Source of the DNA: Cyclobacteriaceae bacterium
Lineage (GTDB): Bacteria; Bacteroidota; Bacteroidia; Cytophagales; Cyclobacteriaceae
Length of the DNA: 64,000 nucleotides
Direction: 5' to 3'
Assembly (NCBI GenBank): GCA_028285445.1
Contig: JANQPQ010000011.1
Location: 110,894-174,893 of the forward strand
The translations under genes were made by a program, and so were the position numbers. Below the pieces are notes generated by a model. That model did no database searches and was not told where the DNA came from. It saw nothing but the letters and a program-made list of their open reading frames with translations. Shown here one piece after another: positions 17,329 to 25,519 of the stretch. Each line of letters opens with the position of its first letter. Position 1 is the stretch's first letter.

Positions 17329-18267
17329 CTAGGCCTGCTTTCTAAACTCCGAAGCCGTTACACCAAATCTTGAACGGAAAAGTCTGCCAAAAGAACTGAT
17401 ATTTTCAAAACCCACTTCCTGACAAACCTGGCCCACTGGCAATTCTGAACTATTGAGTAAAAATGCCGCCAGCTTCATTCTTTCCGAGGTAATATAGTTA
17501 TGGGGTGTTTGGCCATAGATCAGCTTGAACATCCGCAAGAAATGGAAAGAAGATAGAGCAGCAACCTGGCTAATCTCATCTATATCAAGATCTTCCTTGA
17601 TATGGGCATCAATGTAATCTTTCGCCATACCAATTCTTCTGAAAAGTTCGATCTTGGTGGATGTTCTCATTAAGGGAATTTGATGCACATGGTCTAGGGT
17701 TACACTGTGCATTTCAAACATTCGCTCCAGTAGTTGATAATACAATCCATCAAAAAACAGAGATCCCTCCTCGTTCAATATACCTGCGCGAATTTGCCCA
17801 AGAAGGTGGCTTATCTGAGCATCAGAGGCATAGGTATTCTCAAAAAAAGTATTGGATTGTTCTGGACCAACTTCGGGTTCGTCCAACAAATGCTCTGGGC
17901 AGACCTCATTTACTCTCAAGAAGTCATCAACAAATTCGGGATTAAACGCCACAATCAAGGCCTCAAGTGGTTTAGTGGAATCTATCTCACTGCGGTAGTT
18001 ATAGCCCTGGTTAACGATCAGGTAGTTATCCTTCTTCAACATGTGGTCGGCTCCTTCAACTTCGTAGAACTGATAACCTTCGAAAACCGCTCGGATGGTG
18101 AGCCTGGAAATGTGAGAACCGGAAGAAATACTTTGGGACTTAATGTAGAAGGCGTTGCTTCTTTTCTTTCGTAAGTCATCACCCTGATTAGAGCAAAAGT
18201 TGTTACCCTTTCTTGCTACAAGCAGGGAGTCACAGTAATGACATGGTGTGCTCTGATGACTAACCAT
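17329..18267 (-). CDS. AraC-family transcriptional regulator
   Basis: This is a 312-residue regulator. The C-terminal ~100 residues hold the paired helix-turn-helix domain of AraC/XylS proteins: IDEISQVAALSSFHFLRMFK, then GQTPHNYITSERM, then VCQEVGFENISSFGRLFR. The N-terminal part (about 35-150) fits a small cupin-like sensor domain (YYxVEGADHML...NYLIVNQG). An unusual Cys-containing head precedes it: Cys9, Cys12 (CHYC) and Cys25, which could bind metal or respond to redox. The gene reads toward the SusC gene on the same strand, with 296 bases between. It probably controls that operon and may also control itself through the repeats at 18297-18324. The inducer is unknown. Confidence 0.92.
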   Translation of the reverse strand: MVSHQSTPCHYCDSLLVARKGNNFCSNQGDDLRKKRSNAFYIKSQSISSGSHISRLTIRAVFEGYQFYEVEGADHMLKKDNYLIVNQGYNYRSEIDSTKPLEALIVAFNPEFVDDFLRVNEVCPEHLLDEPEVGPEQSNTFFENTYASDAQISHLLGQIRAGILNEEGSLFFDGLYYQLLERMFEMHSVTLDHVHQIPLMRTSTKIELFRRIGMAKDYIDAHIKEDLDIDEISQVAALSSFHFLRMFKLIYGQTPHNYITSERMKLAAFLLNSSELPVGQVCQEVGFENISSFGRLFRSRFGVTASEFRKQA

Positions 18268-18296
18268 TTTCCGGAGACTACATTAAGCCTGTGTTA

Positions 18297-18324
18297 AATT
18301 TAATGGTTTCCGGCTGAATTTAAT
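18297..18324. promoter_or_regulatory. Direct repeats upstream of the AraC-type gene, possible autoregulatory site
   Basis: AATTTAAT occurs at 18297-18304 and 18317-18324, a 20-base period. AraC-type regulators usually bind direct repeats spaced by about two helical turns. The site is 30-57 bases before the regulator start codon. The repeats are AT-rich, so chance is possible. The rest of the 266-base divergent gap (18268-18533) shows no other clear element. Confidence 0.25.
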
Positions 18325-18533
18325 AGCAGTAATGCCTTAACCTCCGTAAAAAATATGTTTAAACATATAATTTGCATTTTTCGCAATAAACATTCTTACA
18401 ATTGGGAGAAAGTACCAATTCAGGTAGGCATTTCGAGCTCCATTCCCAAGACGAAACTGCATTGTGCAAACTGTTTGATTAGCATTTAAATATTCAATTC
18501 GGTGTAAATGAAGACAACCGGTATGTTCGCTTC

Positions 18534-19262
18534 ATGGATGTCGTACTACTACTGGTTTTCTTTATTGTTGCCATTGCTACTCTTTGGCTGGTTGAGCCCT
18601 CCCTATATTTATCTCCTCTAAGGAATGCCTTAGGTAAACCAACCTTCAAGAAGGGGCTCTACCCGCATATTGAGTACGAATTTCCGGAACACCTAATCCT
18701 AACCGAATACCGCCTGGAGATTAAGAAGGAACTTATTTCTTTGCTTCTCGATGGCAAGTCCTTTCCGATAAAAGCAATGAAAGTGAGCCCCAAGGGCAAA
18801 AAAGCAGATAGTCGCCATCAATTTATATTGATGACTGGGGGCAGATGGCTGGAGGAAAACTGCAAACTTTGCCCATTCACCTCTTCAATGATCCACGATA
18901 TTCCCGGAGTTGTCTCTGCTCAATTCTCCGTTCTTTCTCCCGGTATGGAGCTTGAACTCCAGCCAGGAAAAGGTAAAGACAGACTTTGCTATCATTTACC
19001 ACTAATTGTTCCAAGGCTTGGTCACTGTAAGTACCAGGTGGGCGATAGCATCGGAAATTGGCGTTCCGGTGAAGCTATCCTTTTTCACGACTCTAACAGC
19101 TACTGCGCCAGCAACCTCAGCGACGAATTTAGAATATTGCTATGCCTGCAAATAGAGCGCCCAAGAAGCACGGCAACGGTGGAAAATCCTTTGCCTTCCA
19201 AGGCCCTGTTAAACCTGTCTGAGATATTGCCAGGGGAATCGAAAAATCCCTCTTTCTTTTAA
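18534..19262 (+). CDS. Membrane-anchored aspartyl/asparaginyl beta-hydroxylase-like protein, probable pseudoenzyme
   Basis: This 242-residue protein has one N-terminal membrane segment (VVLLLVFFIVAIATLWLV) and a cytoplasmic or periplasmic domain matching the aspartyl/asparaginyl beta-hydroxylase fold. Matching segments are DRLCYHLPLIVP (residues 149-160), WRSGEAILFHDS (176-187) and FRILLCLQIERP (199-210). In known enzymes, two histidines bind Fe(II): one in the PHTGP/PHRG segment, the other in DDSxxHE. Counting from the conserved flanks, these positions are Gln143 and Tyr190 here. Arg150, His154 and the 2-oxoglutarate-binding Arg200 remain. It therefore looks like a catalytically dead relative, or an enzyme with altered chemistry. 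The start ATG gives a clean membrane anchor. Neighbouring genes encode outer-membrane proteins. Confidence 0.75.
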   Translation: MDVVLLLVFFIVAIATLWLVEPSLYLSPLRNALGKPTFKKGLYPHIEYEFPEHLILTEYRLEIKKELISLLLDGKSFPIKAMKVSPKGKKADSRHQFILMTGGRWLEENCKLCPFTSSMIHDIPGVVSAQFSVLSPGMELELQPGKGKDRLCYHLPLIVPRLGHCKYQVGDSIGNWRSGEAILFHDSNSYCASNLSDEFRILLCLQIERPRSTATVENPLPSKALLNLSEILPGESKNPSFF

Positions 19263-19335
19263 TCATAATTGGCCCACTCCTATCTTACGGCATTTGCCGT
19301 TGTATTATTTTAGTGAGTAAGATAGCTTGGCAGGA

Positions 19336-19983
19336 ATGAAATTTATTTCAATTATCATATTGACATCTCTTCCTCTGATGGGACTTAGTCAAGGTGTAGC
19401 TCAATTTTCTCTGGAAGCCACCACCGGAGTTGAGCTTGGGTGGTGGTTACACAATAGAGGTGCCGATGTTGCAGGAGTGGATAACAACCTCGGTTGGGAC
19501 CGTACAGATGTAAGCATAAATATGCCTAACAATATTGTATTGTGGCTTCGCATTTACAAATGGTCTTTAGGCATTGGTTATGGCCACAATTTGTATTTCG
19601 AGGATCTGATGGAGCAATATGAAGACCGGCCCACCCGTTTTCGCCGGTATAGAATTTCCAAAAATGCGGTAACTATCCAACAATTCTACTTTTCTACTGA
19701 ATATGAAATGGTTAAAACTGGCAACTACAGCCTGTCCCCCTCTCTAGCTGTAGGCCTATTTAATGAAAATTCTACCCACCCCGATCGTGATAATTTTGAC
19801 CATCAACTTAGCTGGGCATTTGGATTAACCAACACTGTCAAACGAGGTAGAGTAGATTTTGTAATCAGACCCCGGCTCCAGATGATGGCGACCAAGTTGA
19901 AATCAGGTGGTAACATCAACGAGGATTATCATTTCAGATTTTTCGGATTTAGCCTTGGAGCGCGCTATGTACTTAGTAAGTAA
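19336..19983 (+). CDS. Secreted outer-membrane beta-barrel-like protein
   Basis: A protein of 215 residues with no function I can name. I chose the ATG at 19336 rather than an in-frame TTG at 19327, because the signal peptide (FISIIILTSLPLMGLSQ) then begins at residue 2 and an AGGA lies just ahead. The mature chain alternates aromatic and polar residues in strand-like runs (VLWLRIYKWSLGIGYGHNLYF, QQFYFSTEYEMV, FGFSLGARYVLSK). This is the pattern of a small outer-membrane barrel. Its 3' end overlaps the next gene by 17 bases, suggesting the two proteins are made together. Confidence 0.68.
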   Translation: MKFISIIILTSLPLMGLSQGVAQFSLEATTGVELGWWLHNRGADVAGVDNNLGWDRTDVSINMPNNIVLWLRIYKWSLGIGYGHNLYFEDLMEQYEDRPTRFRRYRISKNAVTIQQFYFSTEYEMVKTGNYSLSPSLAVGLFNENSTHPDRDNFDHQLSWAFGLTNTVKRGRVDFVIRPRLQMMATKLKSGGNINEDYHFRFFGFSLGARYVLSK

Positions 19984-21172
19984 GTTAGCCCTTGCCTTTT
20001 ATGTGGCCGCGGGACTTTCGTCATTGCTGCAGGCTCAGCCTGCAGATTCCACCAATAGTTCGAAGCTGCCAATTGACGCCAACTTCCTCCTTAACTACTA
20101 TGATCAGGATGGCAACCATAGTGCTGTCACCGGTGGTATTGGCACTGAGGAATTGAGCGACTATGAAATGTTGTATGTGATCAATGTTCCGCTTGATACC
20201 ACATCCAATCTTGGTATTACGGCCGGAGTAAACCTCTACACCTCTGCCTCAACTGATAATATAGATTTTGAAATGAGCTCAGCGTCGAAGGAAGGTTTTC
20301 GAGGTCAGTTCAAACTAGATTACAGTAAAACGAAAGGTCAGCTTGAGTTTGGCTTCACCGCCGAGGCTTCAATTGAAACTGATTACGTATCCAATGGGAT
20401 TGGAGCGCGTTTTACCACTGCCAACTTTAGTGAAACGAGATTGTTCAGCATTGCCGTTATGGGCTACTTTGACCAGATACTACCCATATTTCCAGAAGAA
20501 ACTCGGGGCGTAACTCAGCCATACGTGGAAACTAACAAACGCAGGACATTCAGTATTAATGGCACCTACAACCATGCCCTGACTGAACGGCTGCAGATGG
20601 CTGTTTCAGTTGAGACAGTCTATCAATTTGGGTTACTTTCTACCCCATTTCATCGGGTCTATTTCCAAAGCGACAGTCTGCCGTTGCCCTTTAGCATACC
20701 TAGTATTGAGCGGCTACCAAATGAGAGATTCAAAATTCCACTGGGATTACGACTTAGTTACTTTGCCGCCGGTGGTTTTATCGTCAGAACACATTACCGA
20801 TTTTATAGTGACTCTTGGGGCATAAATGCCCATAGTGCCAACCTTGAAACACCTATCAAAATAAATCCATACTTTACCATATACCCTCGATATAGGTACC
20901 ACGCCCAATCTGCGGCTAGATATTTTGGCCCGTTTCGGTCTTTTCAGGATGGAACGGAATTCTATACATCAGACTTTGATCTTTCCAAATTCAACAGCCA
21001 TACCTATGGATTTGGCCTAAAATACGCACCGCTTTATGGACTAAGCAGGTTTAAATTTTTGGGAAACATTGCCCAGCTAAAATCAGTTGAATTGAGGTAT
21101 TCGCATTACGACCGCTCCGATGGATTATGGGCTAATATGGTTAGCGCAGACCTATCCTTTACTTTCCGATAG
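19967..21172 (+). CDS. DUF3570-like outer-membrane protein
   Basis: This protein of about 401 residues starts at the ATG at 19967, which lies inside the end of the previous gene and is followed by a signal peptide (LALAFYVAAGLSSLLQAQ). A longer in-frame extension to 19907 would bury the signal, so it is rejected. The mature start (NYYDQDGNHSAVTGGIGTEEL) matches the opening of DUF3570 proteins as I recall them. The rest is barrel-like with many aromatic strands and ends MVSADLSFTFR. In other bacteria, DUF3570 proteins often accompany DUF4266 lipoproteins, FAD:protein FMN transferase and thioredoxin-like genes. None of these is here. Function unknown. Confidence 0.72.
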   Translation: MYLVSKLALAFYVAAGLSSLLQAQPADSTNSSKLPIDANFLLNYYDQDGNHSAVTGGIGTEELSDYEMLYVINVPLDTTSNLGITAGVNLYTSASTDNIDFEMSSASKEGFRGQFKLDYSKTKGQLEFGFTAEASIETDYVSNGIGARFTTANFSETRLFSIAVMGYFDQILPIFPEETRGVTQPYVETNKRRTFSINGTYNHALTERLQMAVSVETVYQFGLLSTPFHRVYFQSDSLPLPFSIPSIERLPNERFKIPLGLRLSYFAAGGFIVRTHYRFYSDSWGINAHSANLETPIKINPYFTIYPRYRYHAQSAARYFGPFRSFQDGTEFYTSDFDLSKFNSHTYGFGLKYAPLYGLSRFKFLGNIAQLKSVELRYSHYDRSDGLWANMVSADLSFTFR

Positions 21173-21186
21173 GAGGCCTTCGCAAT

Positions 21187-22290
21187 TTATTTCAGCAGCT
21201 GTTCCTTAATGCTGTTGATGTCCGATCGCTTAAGCTCTACCTCCTTATTCTTGTCCTGGTAGCCTACTCTTACTTTGAGATGACCTCCTGTCAATTCAAA
21301 TCTTCCGTCTTCCGTCACTTCCCCCTCTCCTGAAATTATCTCAAATGTTGCAAACCTATTCAATGAGTAACGGAACCCATTGGCCATGCTTACTACCGGA
21401 TTGAGACGCTGGTAAAATCGATTAGAATTCGCACTTTTAATAACTTCAACCTTAACCTCCATTTCAAGGATATCGCTGTTATTTACACCATTGAAAACCA
21501 GCAACGGAAGTATAACCCTTCTAGACCAGGATGTTGCATTATGCATGCCTCCATGATCTTCAAAGTAGAAGATGTTCTCACCGTACACCAGACCATTCTT
21601 CTCAAGGGCAGCGATTAACGGGGTATAGTAGTTCCACTCCAAAGTGCCTATATCAAAATATACTCTCTGATTCTTTCTTTCGCCTTTGAACTCGCGGTAG
21701 ATGCGATTATTGGCAACCCAAATTGAAGGAGAGAGTGCCCCAATTGTTGAAAACACCTCCGGATATTTGGCACCAACCCACAGGGCATGTAGGCCACCGA
21801 ATGACGCTCCCATAATGGCCCTTCCCTCGGGCTCATTTGATATCTTGTATTTTGACTCCAGGTAAGGGAGTAGTTGTTTAACTATAAAACTGGCGTGCTT
21901 GGCGGCCCGAGGGCTGTAGGTTCCGAAATTCTCATCGACGAAAGAATCGAAGTAGGGTACCATGTCAGATGACCGCGAATTCAAACTATGTATGCCTACA
22001 ACAACTATTGGATCAAGAGTACCATTGCCTATCCATGAATCTAGTTGCTTACGTAGGTTCCACGCCCCATTATATTCTCCAAAAAGAAACTGACCATCGT
22101 GAAAGTATGCAACCCTGAAATTTCCTACATATTGATCGTATCCCTTTGGAAGGTAAATTGTAAGGGGACGGTCTTCAAAACTATCGGATACCAGTTGACC
22201 CTGCCGGGCAGCAGCTTCGATTGCGGTCACCAACACCACTACGAAAATCGCTGGCCATATACTTATTCTAAACATTTTCAACAGCTTCAT
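21187..22290 (-). CDS. Secreted alpha/beta-hydrolase of the esterase D type
   Basis: A 367-residue protein with an N-terminal membrane or signal segment (WPAIFVVVLVTAIEAAA). The esterase domain covers about residues 30-265. The nucleophile elbow is GASFGG with Ser163. The probable catalytic His is His250 in HGGMHNATSW, and an acidic residue near YFDIGTLEW (Asp213 or Glu218) may complete the triad. This is the Fes/IroE and esterase D group (PF00756-type), whose members cut siderophore esters, feruloyl esters or other short esters. The last ~100 residues form a separate small domain (GEGEVTEDGRFELTGG) of unknown role. Export to the periplasm is inferred. Confidence 0.85.
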   Translation of the reverse strand: MKLLKMFRISIWPAIFVVVLVTAIEAAARQGQLVSDSFEDRPLTIYLPKGYDQYVGNFRVAYFHDGQFLFGEYNGAWNLRKQLDSWIGNGTLDPIVVVGIHSLNSRSSDMVPYFDSFVDENFGTYSPRAAKHASFIVKQLLPYLESKYKISNEPEGRAIMGASFGGLHALWVGAKYPEVFSTIGALSPSIWVANNRIYREFKGERKNQRVYFDIGTLEWNYYTPLIAALEKNGLVYGENIFYFEDHGGMHNATSWSRRVILPLLVFNGVNNSDILEMEVKVEVIKSANSNRFYQRLNPVVSMANGFRYSLNRFATFEIISGEGEVTEDGRFELTGGHLKVRVGYQDKNKEVELKRSDINSIKEQLLK

Positions 22291-22359
22291 TCTAACCTTA
22301 CGATTGGTTTTCTTTGAGTATTGCTCGAACTTAAGGCATTAAATCGAATCTAATTTAGC

Positions 22360-22797
22360 ATGAAACCTGCATCTTTTGTCATACTAATTCTAGTGTCAGC
22401 AACCATAGCAACTGCTCAAACGGAAAAACAAACATTCAGCACTCCTGAAGAAGCAAGAGATCTCTCGAAAAGAGCAACGGAGTTATTCTTTCAGGGCGAA
22501 ATTGATGCTGCCGTAGATTTGGTTACTCCATATTGGCCCATACCTGACCAGGATATTGATGCATTCAGACAACAAACAAAGCAATCGATGCCGGTTGTTG
22601 CCCAACGCTACGGCACGCCTTTCAAGTATTTGAAAATTAAGGAGCAGAGCATCGATTTCGTTGCATTTAAGGAGGTTTATCTGATTCAATATGAAATTAC
22701 TTCAATAAGGGTGATATTTACCTATTACGAAGGGCCAAACGGTTTGATCCTGAACGGCTTTAAGTGGGACGATAACATGAGTCTTGAGTTTGAGTAA
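22360..22797 (+). CDS. Small secreted protein of unknown function
   Basis: This 145-residue protein starts with a signal peptide (FVILILVSATIATAQ). The mature part has a helix-rich first half (EEARDLSKRATELFFQGEIDAAVDLV) and a strand-rich second half (FVAFKEVYLIQYEI, VIFTYYEGPNGL). The layout resembles DUF3887- or NTF2-like secreted proteins, where a helix is packed on a curved sheet. I cannot assign a family with confidence. It is followed by a membrane protein gene 37 bases downstream, probably in the same transcript. Confidence 0.7.
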   Translation: MKPASFVILILVSATIATAQTEKQTFSTPEEARDLSKRATELFFQGEIDAAVDLVTPYWPIPDQDIDAFRQQTKQSMPVVAQRYGTPFKYLKIKEQSIDFVAFKEVYLIQYEITSIRVIFTYYEGPNGLILNGFKWDDNMSLEFE

Positions 22798-22834
22798 TTT
22801 CTTCCACAGCGTAGTTTTTATCATATTCCAGGGA

Positions 22835-23410
22835 ATGCCCGACGAAATTAAGGGCTTCACTCATACCGAATACCTTACGGTATTTATTGCAATTATTTTC
22901 GGTTATGTAGGTGCGGAGTACTTCCAGGGGTGGGGCGGATTAATTCGGCACCGCAGAACGTTACAGCCTTACTGGCAGCATACACTCTGGACTTTGTTTG
23001 CCTTTATACTACTCATCCAAAACTGGTGGGGAATTTGGCCCCGAACGCGACTTATAGATGAAGATGTTTTTTACTTCCTCTATGCGCTGGTGCCTATATT
23101 TCTTTTTCACCTTATCAGCGTTATCCTTTTTCCCGATTTTAGGAAAGAGGGCTTTACCGATATGAAGGAATATTTCTACAGCAATACCCGTTGGTTTTTC
23201 CTGCTATTTGCTTCATACTTTCTAATGACAATAGCCAGTTCATTTGTCTATCCAGATATCGGGGATGTTACTCTTCAAAACCTCATTCGGCTTGGCGGTG
23301 TGGGCCTGGCCGGAGCAGCAGCATACTGGAACAAAAGCGAGAAGCTTCACATAGGTGTTATGATAATCGCCTATATCATGTTATTTAGATTCTTTGCAGC
23401 CCTGCCATAA
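22835..23410 (+). CDS. Integral membrane protein of unknown function
   Basis: A 191-residue protein if it starts at the ATG at 22835. A longer frame from a TTG at 22784 would overlap the previous gene by 14 bases and is less likely. It has about six hydrophobic segments (YLTVFIAIIFGYVGAEYF, TLWTLFAFILLIQNWWGIW, VFYFLYALVPIFLFHLISVILF, FFLLFASYFLMTIASSFV, GVGLAGAAAYW, IGVMIIAYIMLFRFF). No catalytic or transport motif is seen. Its upstream partner is a small secreted protein, which hints at a common envelope role. Confidence 0.7.
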   Translation: MPDEIKGFTHTEYLTVFIAIIFGYVGAEYFQGWGGLIRHRRTLQPYWQHTLWTLFAFILLIQNWWGIWPRTRLIDEDVFYFLYALVPIFLFHLISVILFPDFRKEGFTDMKEYFYSNTRWFFLLFASYFLMTIASSFVYPDIGDVTLQNLIRLGGVGLAGAAAYWNKSEKLHIGVMIIAYIMLFRFFAALP

Positions 23411-23438
23411 AAAAGCCCCGCACCTTCAAGTGCAGGGC
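23409..23438 (-). terminator. Rho-independent terminator for the Ig/LVIVD-repeat gene
   Basis: Read on the minus strand, a GC-rich stem (GCCC, one mismatch, GCAC-type pairs; 23415-23423 with 23430-23438) is followed by six T residues (23409-23414). It stands 22 bases after the stop of the minus-strand gene at 23460, in the right orientation. Confidence 0.85.
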
Positions 23439-23459
23439 CACGTTGATTCTGAAACAATC

Positions 23460-25475
23460 TTATTTTGTATCGATTTTCGTTTCTTCAGGTTTTTCCGGAG
23501 ATAACTTAACTGACCATAGCCCACTGTTAAAGTCTGAGAAGAATATATGGCCTTTGTGCGGCTGGGCTCCCCAAGTCATGGCGTTGTTCGGTATGTAACC
23601 ATTGGGGTCTAAAGGTAGAAAATGAGCTATTTCCCTGCCTTGCTTATACAAATCACCCATCAGGTCACCTGAAATATCCACAACTCTCACACCTCCATTG
23701 TAGTAGCCTATGTAGAGTATGTCATCCTCTACCCAAAGGTTGTGAGACCCGGCCTCCGGAACTTCGTATCGGGCCACCTCCTTTGGATTATCTGGGTCAG
23801 AAAAATCCATAAAGTGCAAGTAACCTGAAGGAATTGTGATTGTGGATGGATCAAAAGTCAAGGGGAAGATCTCGTCTCCGGCGATCACATAAAATTTGCC
23901 CGTGTCTTTGCTCTTGTAAGGAAACGCGGCATGGTTAGCATCACCGGCCACCTTAGATCGTGAGATTTCTACCGGATTGGATGGTGAGCCCCCTGCGATC
24001 CCATTTCCGACATCTACCATGACCACTCCATCATTCCAATTGGAAGAGTAGGCAATTCCATCTTCAATCCAAACATCGTGAATGGCCCGACCGGCGTTTT
24101 CAAGCTCAAACTTTCCTACTTTCACCGGGTTCGCCGGATCCTCGATGTTGATAATATCATAACGCTGTCCATTGCTTAAGGCATAAACATGATTCTGGTA
24201 AATATAGACGTTGTGAACTCCACCCGTAAGCCCTTCGGTGAATGTGGAAACCTCCTTGACATCAGATGGGTTCGTTACATCAAGAATTACAATCCCGTTC
24301 TTCCTATTGGAGGCCCCTTCCCTACTTATCACGCACACTTTGCCATCCTCAGATACCTTAACGTCGTTCACGGTGCGAGCATCCACCTTAACACTATCCA
24401 CCAGGGTAATGCTGGCTGGATCAGTTACGTTCCAGAAGTAAGCGGTACCGTCAGCTCCCCAGGTTCCGGTAACAGCGTAATCTTTACCGTCAACTCCTTC
24501 CCATACCCAAAGGTCTGAGCTGTGTTTGCTGGTAACGGATCCCTGGCCGACCATTTCAATTTCCCTGGTGATCCCTCGATCAACTATTTTAACAGTTTTT
24601 CTAGCTGAACGGTCGCCTGATGATACGAGCACGGTATATGTACCTGGCTCCTCGGCCACAAAACGACCATTTTCATCAATAAATGCAGTAGCACCTGCAG
24701 CCACTTCCCTAATAGCATTGCTAACAGCGAAACTCATGTTGGCATCAGCTACTTCCTTGCCCTTATTGTCCCAGGCCTTCACCGAGAATGGTATCACATC
24801 CCCGGTACGGGCTTCAGAAACATCACTACTCAGTTCAATCTTATCAACCGGATTGGGGACCACCTTAACAGTTATTTCAGTATTAATACTTCCTGCAGTT
24901 GCGGCAATTGTCATAGTTCCGGTGGAGTTAGCGTAGAGATTATTAAGGTCATCCAGTTGCCCCACCTTGCTGTTGGAAGTTGTAATTTTTAGGTCTGTAT
25001 TATCCACCTCATAGTTCAATTCGTCGTAAACGTGAATCTCCAGGGGAATCACTGTGCCTTCATATACTTGCTGAGGAAGGTTACTGATTTCAACTTTGGC
25101 GATGGGGTTATTCCTAACTTCCACCTGGATGTACTTCATACCAAAATTGCCATCTTCAGTTGCAAAGGTGGAAACGAGGTTATAGATGCCCGGAATTTTT
25201 GCGGTTACATTACCTACGCTGTCAACGTGAAGCCCGCTGGAAGGCACAAACCCCGAGCTACGCAGAGCAAAAAAGCCAGGCATACCCTCCTCAATTGACT
25301 TTCCATCCTTGGTGATAGCGGTAATCTTTAAAGTTGCCGTCTCTCCTACTTTAAGTGATAGAGGATCTGGTTCAATTTTGAGATCAAGTGTGCCCTGTGC
25401 AATGGCCACGCCTACTGACAATGTTGTTGCAACAATTAGGCTTAGCAAGTTCCTGAATTGATTTGATGTGATCAT
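23460..25475 (-). CDS. Secreted protein with Ig-like domains and an LVIVD-repeat propeller
   Basis: A 671-residue protein with a signal peptide (NLLSLIVATTLSVGVAIAQ). Residues about 25-300 form three bacterial Ig-like (BIG_2 type) domains. The evidence is repeated openings such as LKVGETATLKITAITKDGK and IPFSVKAWDNKGKEV, each ending in a GTYTV/GTMTI strand. Residues about 305-660 carry LVIVD-type repeats of a beta-propeller (VILDVTNPSDVKEV, DIINIEDPANPVKVG, HFMDFSDPDNPKEVA, VRVVDISGDL). Such propellers are found on cell surfaces of marine bacteria, and their ligands are unknown. No sorting domain is seen at the C-terminus (KPEETKIDTK). A terminator follows. Confidence 0.87.
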   Translation of the reverse strand: MITSNQFRNLLSLIVATTLSVGVAIAQGTLDLKIEPDPLSLKVGETATLKITAITKDGKSIEEGMPGFFALRSSGFVPSSGLHVDSVGNVTAKIPGIYNLVSTFATEDGNFGMKYIQVEVRNNPIAKVEISNLPQQVYEGTVIPLEIHVYDELNYEVDNTDLKITTSNSKVGQLDDLNNLYANSTGTMTIAATAGSINTEITVKVVPNPVDKIELSSDVSEARTGDVIPFSVKAWDNKGKEVADANMSFAVSNAIREVAAGATAFIDENGRFVAEEPGTYTVLVSSGDRSARKTVKIVDRGITREIEMVGQGSVTSKHSSDLWVWEGVDGKDYAVTGTWGADGTAYFWNVTDPASITLVDSVKVDARTVNDVKVSEDGKVCVISREGASNRKNGIVILDVTNPSDVKEVSTFTEGLTGGVHNVYIYQNHVYALSNGQRYDIINIEDPANPVKVGKFELENAGRAIHDVWIEDGIAYSSNWNDGVVMVDVGNGIAGGSPSNPVEISRSKVAGDANHAAFPYKSKDTGKFYVIAGDEIFPLTFDPSTITIPSGYLHFMDFSDPDNPKEVARYEVPEAGSHNLWVEDDILYIGYYNGGVRVVDISGDLMGDLYKQGREIAHFLPLDPNGYIPNNAMTWGAQPHKGHIFFSDFNSGLWSVKLSPEKPEETKIDTK

Positions 25476-25519
25476 TTCTTTTTTATTTCTGTCGTTCTAA
25501 AATATTCTGTTGTAGTTGG

